Below, one piece after another: positions 23,001 to 30,544 of a stretch of 64,000 bases of DNA. Where the stretch lies: contig NC_060214.1 in assembly GCF_021130785.1 (NCBI RefSeq), positions 3,933,001 to 3,997,000 on the forward strand, given 5' to 3'. A model generated the notes under the pieces. The model was not told where the DNA came from. It did not search any database and saw only the letters and a program-made list of their open reading frames with translations. The translations under genes and the position numbers were made by a program. This DNA is from Homalodisca vitripennis (lineage: Eukaryota > Arthropoda > Insecta > Hemiptera > Cicadellidae). Position 1 is the first letter of the stretch. Every line of letters starts with the position of its first letter.

Positions 23001-24443
23001 GTTAAATGAGGTAGATTAAAAAAGTTCCTAGAATCGATTTAAATATTTTCCATTGTGCTCACCGGTGGGGAATTTGCTTTCCAGCAGTTGGTAATTCTCC
23101 CAAGGCGAGAATATCTGTAGTGTTGGTATCACTCAGTCGCCATCGTTTACTTGTGGGGATTTTCGTCGTGTATGTGTCTGCAAGTCAACTTTCTCAATTC
23201 TTAGAAAACGGCAATTAGTGAATAACGATGAAACATTATTAAATTTTGTGTTTTGCTTTAACAGTCACCTAGTCAGAAACATATGGTACCATAGTTAGAG
23301 AAATAATAGTTAAAAATACAAAATGGCCGCCCTATGGGTATTTATTGAGTATTTCAAAGTTTACATACAATATTTTTGTTTGTATTTAGTTCCGGAATAA
23401 AATCTGTAAAGGTTGGTAGAGAGTTCTGGGACACCCTGTATATACCAGGTGAGTTTTTTAAAATGATCCAATAGCTAACTTTTTAATTACACGACTTAGC
23501 ACCACACTTTAAATTTGGAACTTGTTCAATTTTAAGTTTCACTCAGGGATACACTTTCAAATTTTTTGAAGATGGCCGCCATATGGGAAAAAATTATGAA
23601 AAGTTCCAGTCCACGTAGCTCCTGAACCATTAGAGATATTTAAAAACTCTCAAAAGCAAAAATGTCTTATTTTGTTGAGTAGAATCTAAAAACAACATAA
23701 AATACAGGGTGTTCCATAAAAGATTTTAAAGTTAGCTGCCATATTGGAAAATGGCGGCCATCTTCAAAAAGTTTGAAAGTGTATTCCTGAGTGGAACTTA
23801 AAATTGAGCAAGTTCCAAATTTAAAGTGTGGTGCTAAGTTGTGTAATTAAAAAGTTAGCTATTGGATCACTTTAAAAAACTCACCCGGTATATTTTAAAT
23901 GAACATATGGCATTGCATTGTGTCTTAACTGTCCAGAATTGGTCACTTACTGACCTTAAATTTTAGATATTTTTTCCAATTGAAATCTCCCTCTCACTTT
24001 TTATGTCAACTACCTGTCCAGGGTACTTTATTTTGAATCTAACACATTCACGACAATATGTACCCACGATCAGAGAAGAAACTTGTACAAGAAATATTTA
24101 CAGATTGAGGAAATCCTCCGCCTGCACATGTTGTTCTATTACCAATCAAAACTAAAAATAACACTGTTAGTTAATTTATTTATTTTATTTGCTTCAATGA
24201 TTATATTAAATTTTTATGTTCTTGAAGTGTATACAGTCCTTCCCAATCACATCTCCACTTTTAATGCCACCATCTGTTAAAATTAATGTAGAGTTTATTT
24301 ATAAACTATACATAAACTGTTTACGATTCCTATCTTTGTCTCCGATCCTAGGGTGGAGTACAGAAAGCCACAGCCTGGAGGTGGATGAGTGGAGAGGAGA
24401 ATGGAGGGATTCGGATCTCAGAGAGTCTGCGAAAAACAAGTAA
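6402..24443 (+). CDS. RUSF1: RUS1-family (DUF647) membrane protein gene, nine exons
   Basis: Coding exons as I read them: 6402-6475, 11294-11504, 13191-13351, 14242-14437, 17066-17181, 18526-18725, 20324-20583, 22555-22730, 24352-24443. All have GT donors and AG acceptors, and all junctions are in phase except the last, which is one base too long. The product is about 494 aa; from memory the vertebrate protein is about 470. Family hallmarks appear in order: FLPQGYPESV, QIWDTVQ, an Ala/Thr-rich stretch ending FAWWKG, WRLFADFLND, GVAGGASRAS, DVSAKDGSQET, NYMAVKSLN, and a C-terminal LEVDEW. Several segments are hydrophobic, as expected of an integral membrane protein. The family includes plant RUS1/RUS2 (UV-B and auxin related) and animal C16orf58, whose biochemical role is unknown. 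Introns are loaded with transposons but the exons look intact. Identification is by recalled family similarity, not by a search. Confidence 0.9.
7729..10648 (-). mobile_element. Full-length piggyBac-like transposon, inactive
   Basis: The 2,920 bp insert is flanked by TTAA at 7725-7728 and 10649-10652, the piggyBac target duplication. Its ends are perfect inverted repeats: CACGTTAGCTGCCA at left and TGGCAGCTAACGTG at right. The transposase lies on the minus strand and is frameshifted. Both subterminal regions carry copies of an imperfect palindrome related to GCCGGCCAGATATGGCCG. It sits in intron 1 of RUSF1, in antisense orientation. Confidence 0.95.
8340..10136 (-). pseudogene. piggyBac transposase (DDE_Tnp_1_7), frameshifted
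   Basis: Read from 10136 leftward: acidic N-terminus (MSSRDVNEEQIQRLLDCP, then Asp/Glu/Ser-rich), a break near 9880, DAKPVDYYLAFITDD, a break near 9688, DDVEMWKFIGILIWMGL and SRNRFQLMLRFWHFND, then DLVIDESMIPFRGR (first Asp). A break near 9260 precedes ILYVDNYYTS (second Asp) and GIDVSDQLSSYS (third Asp). After a stop at 8501 another frame gives the C-terminal Cys-rich domain (CKMCYKK, CEQC, CKDCF) ending near 8348. At least four lesions; all three catalytic Asp survive. About 580 codons, normal for the family. Confidence 0.93.
10653..11293. other. Rest of RUSF1 intron 1
   Basis: AT-rich noncoding DNA. It contains the 75-base dispersed repeat at 10985-11057 noted under 764-832. A GTAAGT-like site at about 10785 has no matching open exon upstream. 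Confidence 0.4.
11294..11504 (+). CDS. RUSF1: RUSF1 exon 2
   Basis: It encodes the start of the DUF647 core: FFVEVFLPQGYPESVRED followed by YQIWDTVQ, then a GTGAGA donor. I placed the acceptor at AG 11292-11293 because the nearer AG at 11336-11337 leaves two leading bases and does not match the two-base overhang of exon 1. With 11294 the frame is continuous through ISNLPPNYFTEGDSS. Confidence 0.75.
12029..13115 (-). pseudogene. 3' part of RNase H-type LINE, interrupted by another repeat
   Basis: Minus strand: INNLTVCWVPGNDRIPGNKR and ADALANRG (RNase H end, 13092-12950), then LITGHGHLRKHLHRVGI, PLCRRCNEQDETAEHLLFDC at about 12370-12250 (C-terminal CCHC-type knuckle), and a poly(A) tail seen as a T run at 12029-12047. 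The two coding parts are separated by the repeat at 12381-12756, inserted later. Same broad family as the LINE at 24781-28591 but a distinct lineage. Lies in RUSF1 intron 2. Confidence 0.78.
12381..12756 (+). repeat. Dispersed 370 bp repeat with (ATT)n tail, copy A
   Basis: Almost identical to 41512-41885: both begin near ACAATCAATTTCTGCAGACT, share CCATTAATAGTCACCAGG and GACTTGGCTACTGGCTG, and end in CAATAAATATTATTATT. No coding potential. Either a short nonautonomous element or the 3' end of a LINE; the (ATT)n tail suggests target-primed insertion. It interrupts the older minus-strand LINE fragment. Confidence 0.75.
13191..13351 (+). CDS. RUSF1: RUSF1 exon 3
   Basis: Acceptor TTTCGCAG; reads AFCSTISGILTTHA, then KSVGVGDATATALSAT and FAWWKG before the GGTAAT donor. 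This is the most conserved hydrophobic part of DUF647. It starts in phase 0 and leaves two bases. A broken minus-strand LINE fragment ends only about 75 bases upstream. Confidence 0.92.
14242..14437 (+). CDS. RUSF1: RUSF1 exon 4
   Basis: Follows a CTTTTTCAG-like acceptor. Encodes LDTDSKKWRLFADFLNDAAM, then KGIVGVAGGASRASITQHH before a GTGCGT donor. The WRLFADxLND and VAGGAxRA motifs are diagnostic for the family. It takes one base from the preceding exon and ends in phase 0. Confidence 0.92.
14560..15175. repeat. Degenerate minisatellite, about 40-60 bp period
   Basis: Around a dozen units built on CTAAATATCAxATxCCAACTCC and CCATCTCTT. The cleanest tandem part is at about 14815-14945, where TTCTACATTGTAAATATCAT recurs about every 40 bases. 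Pyrimidine-rich on the plus strand. Located in RUSF1 intron 4. Confidence 0.8.
15176..16690. other. RUSF1 intron 4, unassigned part
   Basis: AT-rich noncoding DNA with no recognised element. One short frame at 16244-16426 has no family features and looks random. Confidence 0.4.
16695..16860. repeat. Small palindromic MITE
   Basis: GTTGAGTTTAGCTCCAATTC at the left is inverted at the right as GAACTGGAGCTAAACTCAAC. Inner parts (TTTAATTGCAGC and GCTGCAATAAAACG) also pair. The total is about 165 bp with no coding potential. A related, more decayed palindrome lies at 18840-19035. Confidence 0.65.
17066..17181 (+). CDS. RUSF1: RUSF1 exon 5
   Basis: Short 116-base exon reading ALRGNNGDVSAKDGSQET then CVNLVASSIGMAMLSYTEDK, with a GTACGA donor. 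The DVSAKDxSQET motif is shared across the family. It was too short and GC-rich to stand out as a long open frame; I found it from the gap left between exons 4 and 6. Phases agree on both sides. Confidence 0.88.
17875..18194. repeat. MITE with TACAGGGTGTT-type ends
   Basis: Left end TACAGGGTGTTTAGTAAA is inverted at right as TTTACCGAACACCCTTTATA. About 320 bp, bounded by TA. Same end type as the elements at 37775-38407 and 60238-61030, consistent with a Tc1/mariner-related nonautonomous group. Located in RUSF1 intron 5. Confidence 0.65.
18526..18725 (+). CDS. RUSF1: RUSF1 exon 6
   Basis: Starts after TTGTTGTAG and completes an ATG codon split from exon 5. Encodes a hydrophobic segment (WTLFTSVTLLHLLSNYMAV), then LNLVTFNGERLNRYIRSYLL and the PKEVNRWE motif. 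The donor is GGTAAAC. It resembles the human segment in which a membrane span precedes an N-Y-x-A-V motif. Confidence 0.9.
18840..19035. repeat. Decayed relative of the 16.7 kb palindromic MITE
   Basis: Carries GATCAGCTCCATTTCACCTT at left and TTGAGTTTAGCTGATTTGAA at right, related to the ends of the element at 16695-16860. The internal sequence includes the shared phrase GATTTGGAGTCA. Located in RUSF1 intron 6. Confidence 0.4.
19371..20205. mobile_element. TTAA-flanked piggyBac-like MITE with internal duplication
   Basis: Flanked by TTAA at 19367-19370 and 20206-20209. The ends CCCTCGAGCTGGCGTG and (inverse) CCTTCTAACTGACA are related, and match those of the elements near 57.3 and 54.6 kb. 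The interior is a tandem duplication of about 370 bp: AGCCATTTGT, TTTTCAGAATATTCCAAAT and TTTGAACTT-AGTGCAAAAT each occur twice. A long (AT)n run sits in the second half. Located in RUSF1 intron 6. Confidence 0.65.
19977..20021. repeat. (AT)n microsatellite
   Basis: About 21 AT dinucleotides in a row. The equivalent place in the first half of the duplicated MITE (about 19696-19708) has only about six, so the run expanded after the duplication. Confidence 0.95.
20324..20583 (+). CDS. RUSF1: RUSF1 exon 7
   Basis: Acceptor TCTGTTGCAG. Encodes the C-terminal soluble part: LGYSLRQLVESGKIGSEEL, then NRTYLLLPHVKSRTIFVMF, and AYFHSVLLAIAICH. GC-rich compared with the flanking intron. A 260-base exon, in phase on both sides, ending in ITL before GTAAGG. 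Confidence 0.9.
21172..21530. repeat. MITE with inverted ends, copy also at 44755-45075
   Basis: CTGTCTGTAGTC...AATAATGTTAAACCC on the left pairs with GGTTTAACACTGTTCTTATG...GACTACAGACAAG on the right. The interior phrase ATGCCCTTATTTTTTATCA recurs (one mismatch) in the 44.8 kb copy. Noncoding, in RUSF1 intron 7. Confidence 0.6.
22555..22730 (+). CDS. RUSF1: RUSF1 exon 8
   Basis: Acceptor TTTTTTCTAG. Begins NILTHLHQSTVLKRIERGW and ends EDIIDKEFSQILRWLENP plus two bases before GTAAAT. This matches the human region just before the conserved C-terminal Gly-Trp. It leaves two bases, but the next exon also begins with two spare bases (see findings). Confidence 0.85.
23442..23891. repeat. Fold-back element with 139 bp near-perfect arms
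   Basis: The left arm 23442-23580 and right arm 23753-23891 are inverted copies with only about eight differences by eye. They start ATACCAGGTGAG / end CTCACCCGGTAT and meet at GATGGCCGCC / GGCGGCCATC. The 170 bp loop holds TACAGGGTGTTCC. A GGGACACCCTGTATA just left (23429-23443) resembles another MITE end, suggesting nested insertions. Located in RUSF1 intron 8. No coding capacity. Confidence 0.85.
24352..24443 (+). CDS. RUSF1: RUSF1 last exon and stop
   Basis: Encodes GWSTESHSLEVDEWRGEW and ends SAKNK at TAA 24441-24443. The LEVDEW motif closes family members from insects to humans. The acceptor is CGATCCTAG. The junction to exon 8 is off by one base in the sequence given. Confidence 0.85.
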
Positions 24444-24471
24444 CTTGTCATCAACTCTCGTACTTTCTGTC

Positions 24472-24477
24472 AATAAA
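24472..24477 (+). promoter_or_regulatory. Poly(A) signal of RUSF1
   Basis: AATAAA 29 bases after the RUSF1 stop codon, with TTGTTGATTTTCC downstream. Position and sequence fit the cleavage/polyadenylation signal of a very short 3' UTR. Not tested against transcript data. Confidence 0.5.
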
Positions 24478-24534
24478 TTGTTGATTTTCCTTAACGTCTT
24501 TCTTTGATTTTACTCAACGGTTTCCCTTCATCCC

Positions 24535-24780
24535 ATAATATTATAAAAGCGAAAGTGCCTTTGTTTGTTTGTTTTGTTTCTTGCATAAACTACTCAACCG
24601 ATTGTACTTAAATTTTACATGGACCCATCGCAGTTCTGATTTGTTCATAATTATAAACTTTTTGACGTATTTTCTTGATTGTGGCAACAGGGCAGACTCA
24701 AAATATGTGTCGGAAATAAAATACACTATAAACAGCAGTGGTCTTAATAATGTGCAACACCTACTAAATTGCGTGCAATG
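24535..24780. repeat. Left part of a repeat split by the LINE
   Basis: Begins ATAATATTATAAAAGCGAAA with GTTTGTTTGTTTTG and ACTACTCAACCGATTGTA, a phrase common at one end of insect nonautonomous (possibly Helitron-like) elements. The matching other end (GCGGGTAACTGCTAG, GAAACCGCTGGTAACTGCCA) appears at 28607-28625 and 28922-28950, on the far side of the LINE. Family assignment is tentative. Confidence 0.45.
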
Positions 24781-27700
24781 TTTTCTCTTATTGAAGAGGG
24801 GACTCTCTCTAAAAGGACCATCCGTCTGAGCCCGAGGAAGAAAAGGGAACAGCGTCTTCAAACAATCCAAAAGGAGGGATGGGGATGGACCACCAGGGGA
24901 GGTGGAAAAAAAGCGTAAGTATGTGCCTAATACAGAGATAAACCTTCGCCATGCAAAGGGCGCAACGGACATCTTGGAAAGGAGGTTTATCTCAACAGGC
25001 CTGGATATCGCCCTAATCCAGGAACCTTGGATCAATAGAGGTTGCATCAGAGGATTGACGACTCAGGTAGGTAATCTCATATATGAGATATCAATTGAAA
25101 ACCCCCAGAACATGTATTCTAATTTCAAAACTAATAACAGCTTTTCCTATTACAGATCTTATAACAAGTGAAAGTAGCATCACTGCAAGGGGTGAAAGAG
25201 GTTACTATAGCCTCAGCCTGTTTCCCCAACCCGTCAACAAGCTGCCCACCAAAAGAGATAGAAAGACTATTGCAGAGCTGCAGAGACAGAGGTTCGGCCC
25301 CTCATTCTCGGCTGTGACTGCAATGCTCACCATACCTACTGGGGAAGCACAAACATAAACCCAAGAGGTGAGGAACTTCTACAGTTTATGTTTAGCAATG
25401 ATTTAGTTTTAGAAAATAGAGGGTCAAGTCCAACCTTTATTACTAGAACTAGGAAAGAAGTCCTAGACATAACCCTATCCACAGAACTAGTGGAAACATA
25501 AACTCACTTACTCAAAAACATAAACACTGTAAGGTGGCACATCTCAGAGGAGGCGTCACTATCAGACCACTGCCCTATTAGGTTCGACATAGAGGAGATA
25601 GGGGAAAAAACCGTGACCCACACGGTTCCTAAATCTACCAACTGGAAGGGATACCGAGTGTCCCTAGCCGAAGAGTTGGAAGAAATAGAACCCTTCCAGA
25701 AAAATGAATTTGACTTAGAAAGGTCTGCACAATTAGTAGAAAAAGCTATAATAAAGGCCTACGAGAACAACTGCTCTCTCAGGCTGAAGAAAGACGTGCC
25801 GTGGTGGACTGGGAGGTTGGAAACACTAAGAAATAAAACTAGGAAACTACTAAAATGGGCAAAAAGGACAGACATTTGGCTCCCTTATCTACACACCCAA
25901 AACGAATATAAGAAAGAACTTAGAATAAATAAAAGAAGAATCTGGAGAAATTTTTGCAAAAACATTAACAGCCTACCAGGCTTTAAAAAACTCTCCAAAC
26001 TGATCACACTAACCCTATATGGACCTTAGTAAAGGCCAACGGTGATCTAACAGTGAACAGAAAGGAGACCTTAGAACTGCTTCTGGAGATGCACTTCCCA
26101 AGGGGGTCACTTGACTCGAAATGAGGATATTTATTCTCTAATCGAGGGGGGGTCCAGCCGGGAGGTTGCTAAAGCCAGACAGCGGTCTAACAGACTATTT
26201 ACACATGAAAGAATTAAATGGGCTATAAGATCGTTCAAGCCATTTAAATCTCCTGGGGCAGATGGAGTTTTCCCAGCCCTTCTTCAACAGGGGCTGGACA
26301 TACTATTAAATACTCTTAGCATTCTGTTTAGAAGCAGTTTCGCCTTAGGATACATACAAAAAACTGGAGGACAGCGCTGGTGGTGTTTTGTACGGAAAAA
26401 AGACAGGGATCCAACTAATCCCAACTCGTACAGACCCATAAGCCTAACCTCCTTCATGTTGAAAAATTATGGAAAAAATAATAAACAGAGATATAAGGAA
26501 CGTACTATTACCAGATCACGATGAAGCACTTAGTCCCACACAACACGCCTACATAGAAGGTAAATCAACTCCCACCGCTCTCCTCAGCTTAGTGGGAGAG
26601 GTGGAAAACACCTTCGAAAAAAGGAAGCCCTAGTCAGCGTCTTTATGGACATTGAAGGAGCTTTCGACCAAGTAGCATATCAATCCATGGAGACTGCAAT
26701 GGAACGTTTTGGAGTTTCCCCCAGATGTAGTCAAATGGATAGTAACCCTCCTAAAAAAGCAGACAAGAGTAAAATCAAAGTAAGGAGACGAATCTGCCGC
26801 AATCACGGCCCAGAAAGGCTCCCCCCACGGGGGAGTTTTGTCTCCTCTCCTGTGGGCGATGGTGGTGGATGATCTAAGCAAAGCAGAGAAGAGGGGAACA
26901 AGGCTACTATGTTATGCGGACAACCTTGTGCTTATGATCAAAGGAAAAAAACAAAGGCACGCTGGAATGCCCAATTCAAAAAGAACTAAACCTCATAAGC
27001 AACTGGTGTCATGGGGAAGGTCTACGGATCAACCCGTCTAAAACAAGTATGATTACCTTTTACCAGGAAGAGAAAGTTCCAGCTTACACAACCTGTTCTG
27101 GGGGAATCAGCATCAACCAAACAAAAGAAGTGAAATACCTGGGTTTAATCCTGGATGAAAAGCTCACTTGGAACTCCCATATTGAAAACAGGATATCTAA
27201 AGCGACCATGGTCTTTGGGGCCTGTAAGAGACTTTTTGGATTTAAATGGGGACTTAAACCCAAAATGATATATTGGATTTACGAAACCATAATAAAACCA
27301 ATGATCACATATGCTGCCTTAGTGTGGTGGCCGAAAGTAGAACAAACAACAGCTGCTAAAAGGCTACAGAGTCTTCAAAGGCTAGCTTGCTTAAGCATCA
27401 CGGGAGCCATGAGCTCCTGCCCAACACTATAAATTGAAGTGATCCTGGGATACACTCCTCTGGGGCAGGAGGTGGTGAGAACAGCCGCTCTAAGTGCAAT
27501 GAAGCTTCTAGGAACAAAGGTAATAAATGCTACCTCCTTAGAAGACCACATGAAGATATTGCAAGTATTTCCTGAGGCTGAAATGCTGACCAAAGTGTCA
27601 GACGCAATGGTTAAGAAATACTCCTTTGACAACCCATATACGGTCTCTATCAGAATTAGAGAGAAATGGATTAAAAAAGGAGGCCTACCCTACAAAAGGA

Positions 27701-28591
27701 GTCCTGAAGTTTTACACTGATGGTTCACGCCTTGACTCTAGGGCAGGATACGGAATACACGGACAAGGAGTTGACATGGTTGTTCCCCTAAGAAAAGACA
27801 TGCCACGGTTTTTTTTTCAGGCGGAGGTCATGGCAATACTCATGTTCCAGAAGACTCATACATATGAGGACAAAAGGATTAAAATATTTAATACTTTCTG
27901 ATAGTCAGGCTGCATTGAAGCGGTCTGGGAATGTAAGAATGCTCTAGCAGAGCTGGCAATGAATAACAGAGTAACACTCGGTGGGTTACGGGTCATGAAG
28001 GCATTCATGGAAATGAAAAAGCAGACATTCTCGCCAAAAAGAAAGTGGAATCCACAATGGTGGGGCCTGAGCCAGGTTGCGGGATAGCCTTCTCCAACAT
28101 TAAAGCTCTGGTCAAAGATTGGAAAAAGAGGATAAGACAATAATTGGAGTAGAGCCTCAAGATTAAGACTATCCAAATTGTTTGTTTATCTATCATTATG
28201 TTAAAGGGTGGACAGCTCTCTTAGATCAGAATAAGGAGGATATAAGACTAATATTATGGATGTTGACAGGACATGGCCCCCTAAGGAAGCATCTTATGAA
28301 GGTAGGCCTTAGCCAGACTAACGAGTGTTGACTCTGTGGAGAAGAGGAGGAATCACCAGAGCACATTTGGTTAGATTGTCCTGCCATCTTAGAAACTCGG
28401 AAAAGATACCTGGGAGCATATTTCCTCAGCCCCAAGGATATGAGAGAACAGGAGCCCTCAAATCTGATTGGTTTTTGCAAAAGCCTCGGACTTTGAGGGC
28501 ACAAAATTAAAGTAAGGGAGGCGCAAAGTTACTTTTAGGACTAAGTGCGGGGGATGAACGGTCCTTTTCCCTCAGGAAGGAAAAAAAAAGA
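24781..28591 (+). mobile_element. RNase H-bearing non-LTR retrotransposon, near full length, broken
   Basis: Domains in order: end of an ORF1 (KKREQRLQTIQKEGWGW), endonuclease start (NLRHAKGATDILERRF, DIALIQEPWINRG) near 24945-25050, reverse transcriptase (FKPFKSPGADGVFPALL; NSYRPISLTSFMLK; FMDIEGAFDQVAYQS; LLCYADNLVLM; KYLGLILDEKLTW) 26100-27430, RNase H (HFYTDGSRLDSRAGYGIHGQ; GNEKADILAKK in mixed frames) 27700-28070, C-terminal knuckle 28260-28400, and poly(A) at 28580. Endonuclease plus RNase H suggests the I/LOA/R1 group. The YADD box reads YADN. Many frameshifts, so inactive. Similar 13-base strings (AAATTGCGTGCAA, AAATTTGCATGCAA) near both ends may be an old target duplication. Confidence 0.9.
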
Positions 28592-28955
28592 AAATTTGCA
28601 TGCAAAGCAGCGGGTAACTGCTAGCAGTGCAGATATGAGAAAATGTAGTATAACTTTTACTATACATTTAAAGACTTATGAAACCTATCTAAGCTGTCTT
28701 TTGACAAAAGTAGGCTTCTCAGAGCTGTGTATGTATGTATATAATATATTTTCTTGATTGGGAGAGAGGCAAAATCAGCTTTTGAACAAAAAATACTAAA
28801 ACCGAAGTAAGTTACAAAGACAATAAATATACACTTTTTAACATATTTTCTTGATTATGGGAAGGAGGGAAACTCAACATTGGTGTTGGAAATATAATTC
28901 ACTCGAACCAGAAGTGCTCATACAGGTGCGAAACCGCTGGTAACTGCCAGTGATG
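28592..28955. repeat. Right part of the repeat split by the LINE
   Basis: Contains TATTTTCTTGATT twice (about 28747 and 28844), matching 24664 on the other side of the LINE, and ends GTGCGAAACCGCTGGTAACT followed by GCCAG. The CTGGTAACTGCCAG motif can form a small hairpin, as at Helitron 3' ends. This classification is inference. Confidence 0.4.
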
Positions 28956-29680
28956 AAAAAATTCTGAAATGCATTTAATGTGCATTTAGGCGACTGTGGT
29001 TTAATTTTATTCATAATGTTCGGCTGATTTCCAGAATTCTTGATTACGATTTGAATCCAAAACCTTTGTTGAAAATCCTATTCTTATATTTGTCAAATGA
29101 TTTATAATTTTTATCAAACACAAGGGTAGCTAATCAGTTGGTAATACATTAATGTCTGATAAAAAATAATGTTATAAAAAATATATTGATATTCATTTTA
29201 TAATTAATCATCCATATCCAAGTTAGGATAATCCTTCTTTTACTATAAACTATAATTGTTTAATTGACAGTTGAAACAACAAAGGCCCTTGTGATTGGAG
29301 AGTAAGATTTTTAACCCTAGAACTGTGGGAAGACATCTGAGATGTCTTTGGCTAATTATTTAATTGCTTTGTTAGTTTAGACAATATCACAATGTTATTG
29401 CTACCAATTGATTCAGGAGATTCTAATCTATATATTTCATGTCAATGGATGCAATATAATGACCGTAATAGTTTTCCAAATTTATTTTGAAAGCTGCGCT
29501 GATGAAAAAGATGGAAGTCACAAAATACGTCATTTTTAACCAATTATAGCTTTCATCTGTATGACAGAAAGCAGTGTAATATTCGGTAGAAAATAACCTT
29601 TCTTCCAGCTTGTTTACCGTAAATGTTTCTGTAAATCCTTACAAGTGGTAATTTGAAAGGACGTTTTTGAAAAAGCATTT
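28956..29680. other. AT-rich intergenic DNA
   Basis: No coding frame or recognised element. A phrase at about 29310-29350 has GACATCTGAGATGTC, a short perfect palindrome, which may be chance. Confidence 0.35.
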
Positions 29681-29682
29681 AC

Positions 29683-30540
29683 AAGGGCTGTCCAGAAAGT
29701 AATAAACGTTTTGGCATGGTATGGCAATGGGTGACATTAGTGCCGTCATCTTGGCGTCAGAGTGTTCCGTAGTATTGTGCATCGTGCCTATTGTACTTTG
29801 TATACGGTGGAGTATAAGATGAGCACTGCAATTTAAAATCAAATCAAATTTTTATTGCCGGAACATTATATAACGCATGGCAAGTTTTTACTTTTTACTT
29901 GTTAAAATTTTTGTCAAACACACCACAAGAAATCTCATTCAAACATACAATTCCGCAAACATACCTACATCAATTCATTCACCAATTATTCCCACTTCCA
30001 GCGACGAATTTTGTCAGTCTTTTTAATTGGTGGTCTCCCAATGATAAGCAAAAAACTCATCAACATTATAAAATGTTTGTGACACTAAAAAGCGTTTCAA
30101 ACGAGTTTTTACCACTTGGAGAGTTGGAGTGTTTTTAATTGAATCTGGTAACTTATTGACGAAATGAACACCTGTCTGTGAAGGCAAGCGTTCATAAACC
30201 ACCGTTCTATGTCTACCAGTTCGGTAGTTATCTCTGCCTCTAGTTATCTAAAATCCCTTCAGTTATGAAGTACGATCTGTGATAAGGTTTTTATTGGAAA
30301 AAAAACCAGACATGTATTGTCAGATTTGTGATGTAAACTGGTCAAGAGATAGTGAGTGACAGTCGAGTGAGGCATTAGTGCATTGATTTTTAGAATGGAC
30401 AAACCAGTGTTCACGATAAACAACGCAATGGTCAGCCTAGTCTTGTGACCGGTGGTGAAAATCAAAGAAATCCGTGAAAATCGTCATTTCACAATCACGG
30501 AATTTTTAATAAAATATGTAGTAGCGAAAGAAAAAATGAA
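29683..30540 (+). pseudogene. Mariner transposon remnant, interrupted by a LINE tail
   Basis: Left end GGGCTGTCCAGAAAGTAATA is mariner-like. Past the insert (29836-30262) the frame EVRSVIRFLLEKKPDMYC matches the N-terminus of SETMAR-type mariner transposases. Then NGQTSVHDKQRNGQPSLVTG and IKEIRENRHFTITE, the linker and second helix-turn-helix, appear in shifted frames up to 30535. The catalytic half is absent. Confidence 0.75.
29836..30262 (-). pseudogene. LINE 3' end inserted into the mariner
   Basis: Minus strand encodes RLPSQTGVHFVNKLPDSIKN, then TPTLQVVKTRLKRFLVS, the standard C-terminus of CR1/jockey-type reverse transcriptase ORFs. It ends GGCAATAAAAATTTGATTTG with a short (TTTGA)n tail at 29836-29860. 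It separates the mariner end from its coding part, so it is younger than the mariner. Confidence 0.72.
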
Positions 30541-30544
30541 CGTT

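Noticed and set aside
24541..25047. 168-codon minus-strand open frame over the start of the LINE
   Set aside because: It runs antisense across the outer repeat and the LINE ORF1/endonuclease, has no family motif, and the plus strand carries the recognisable protein.
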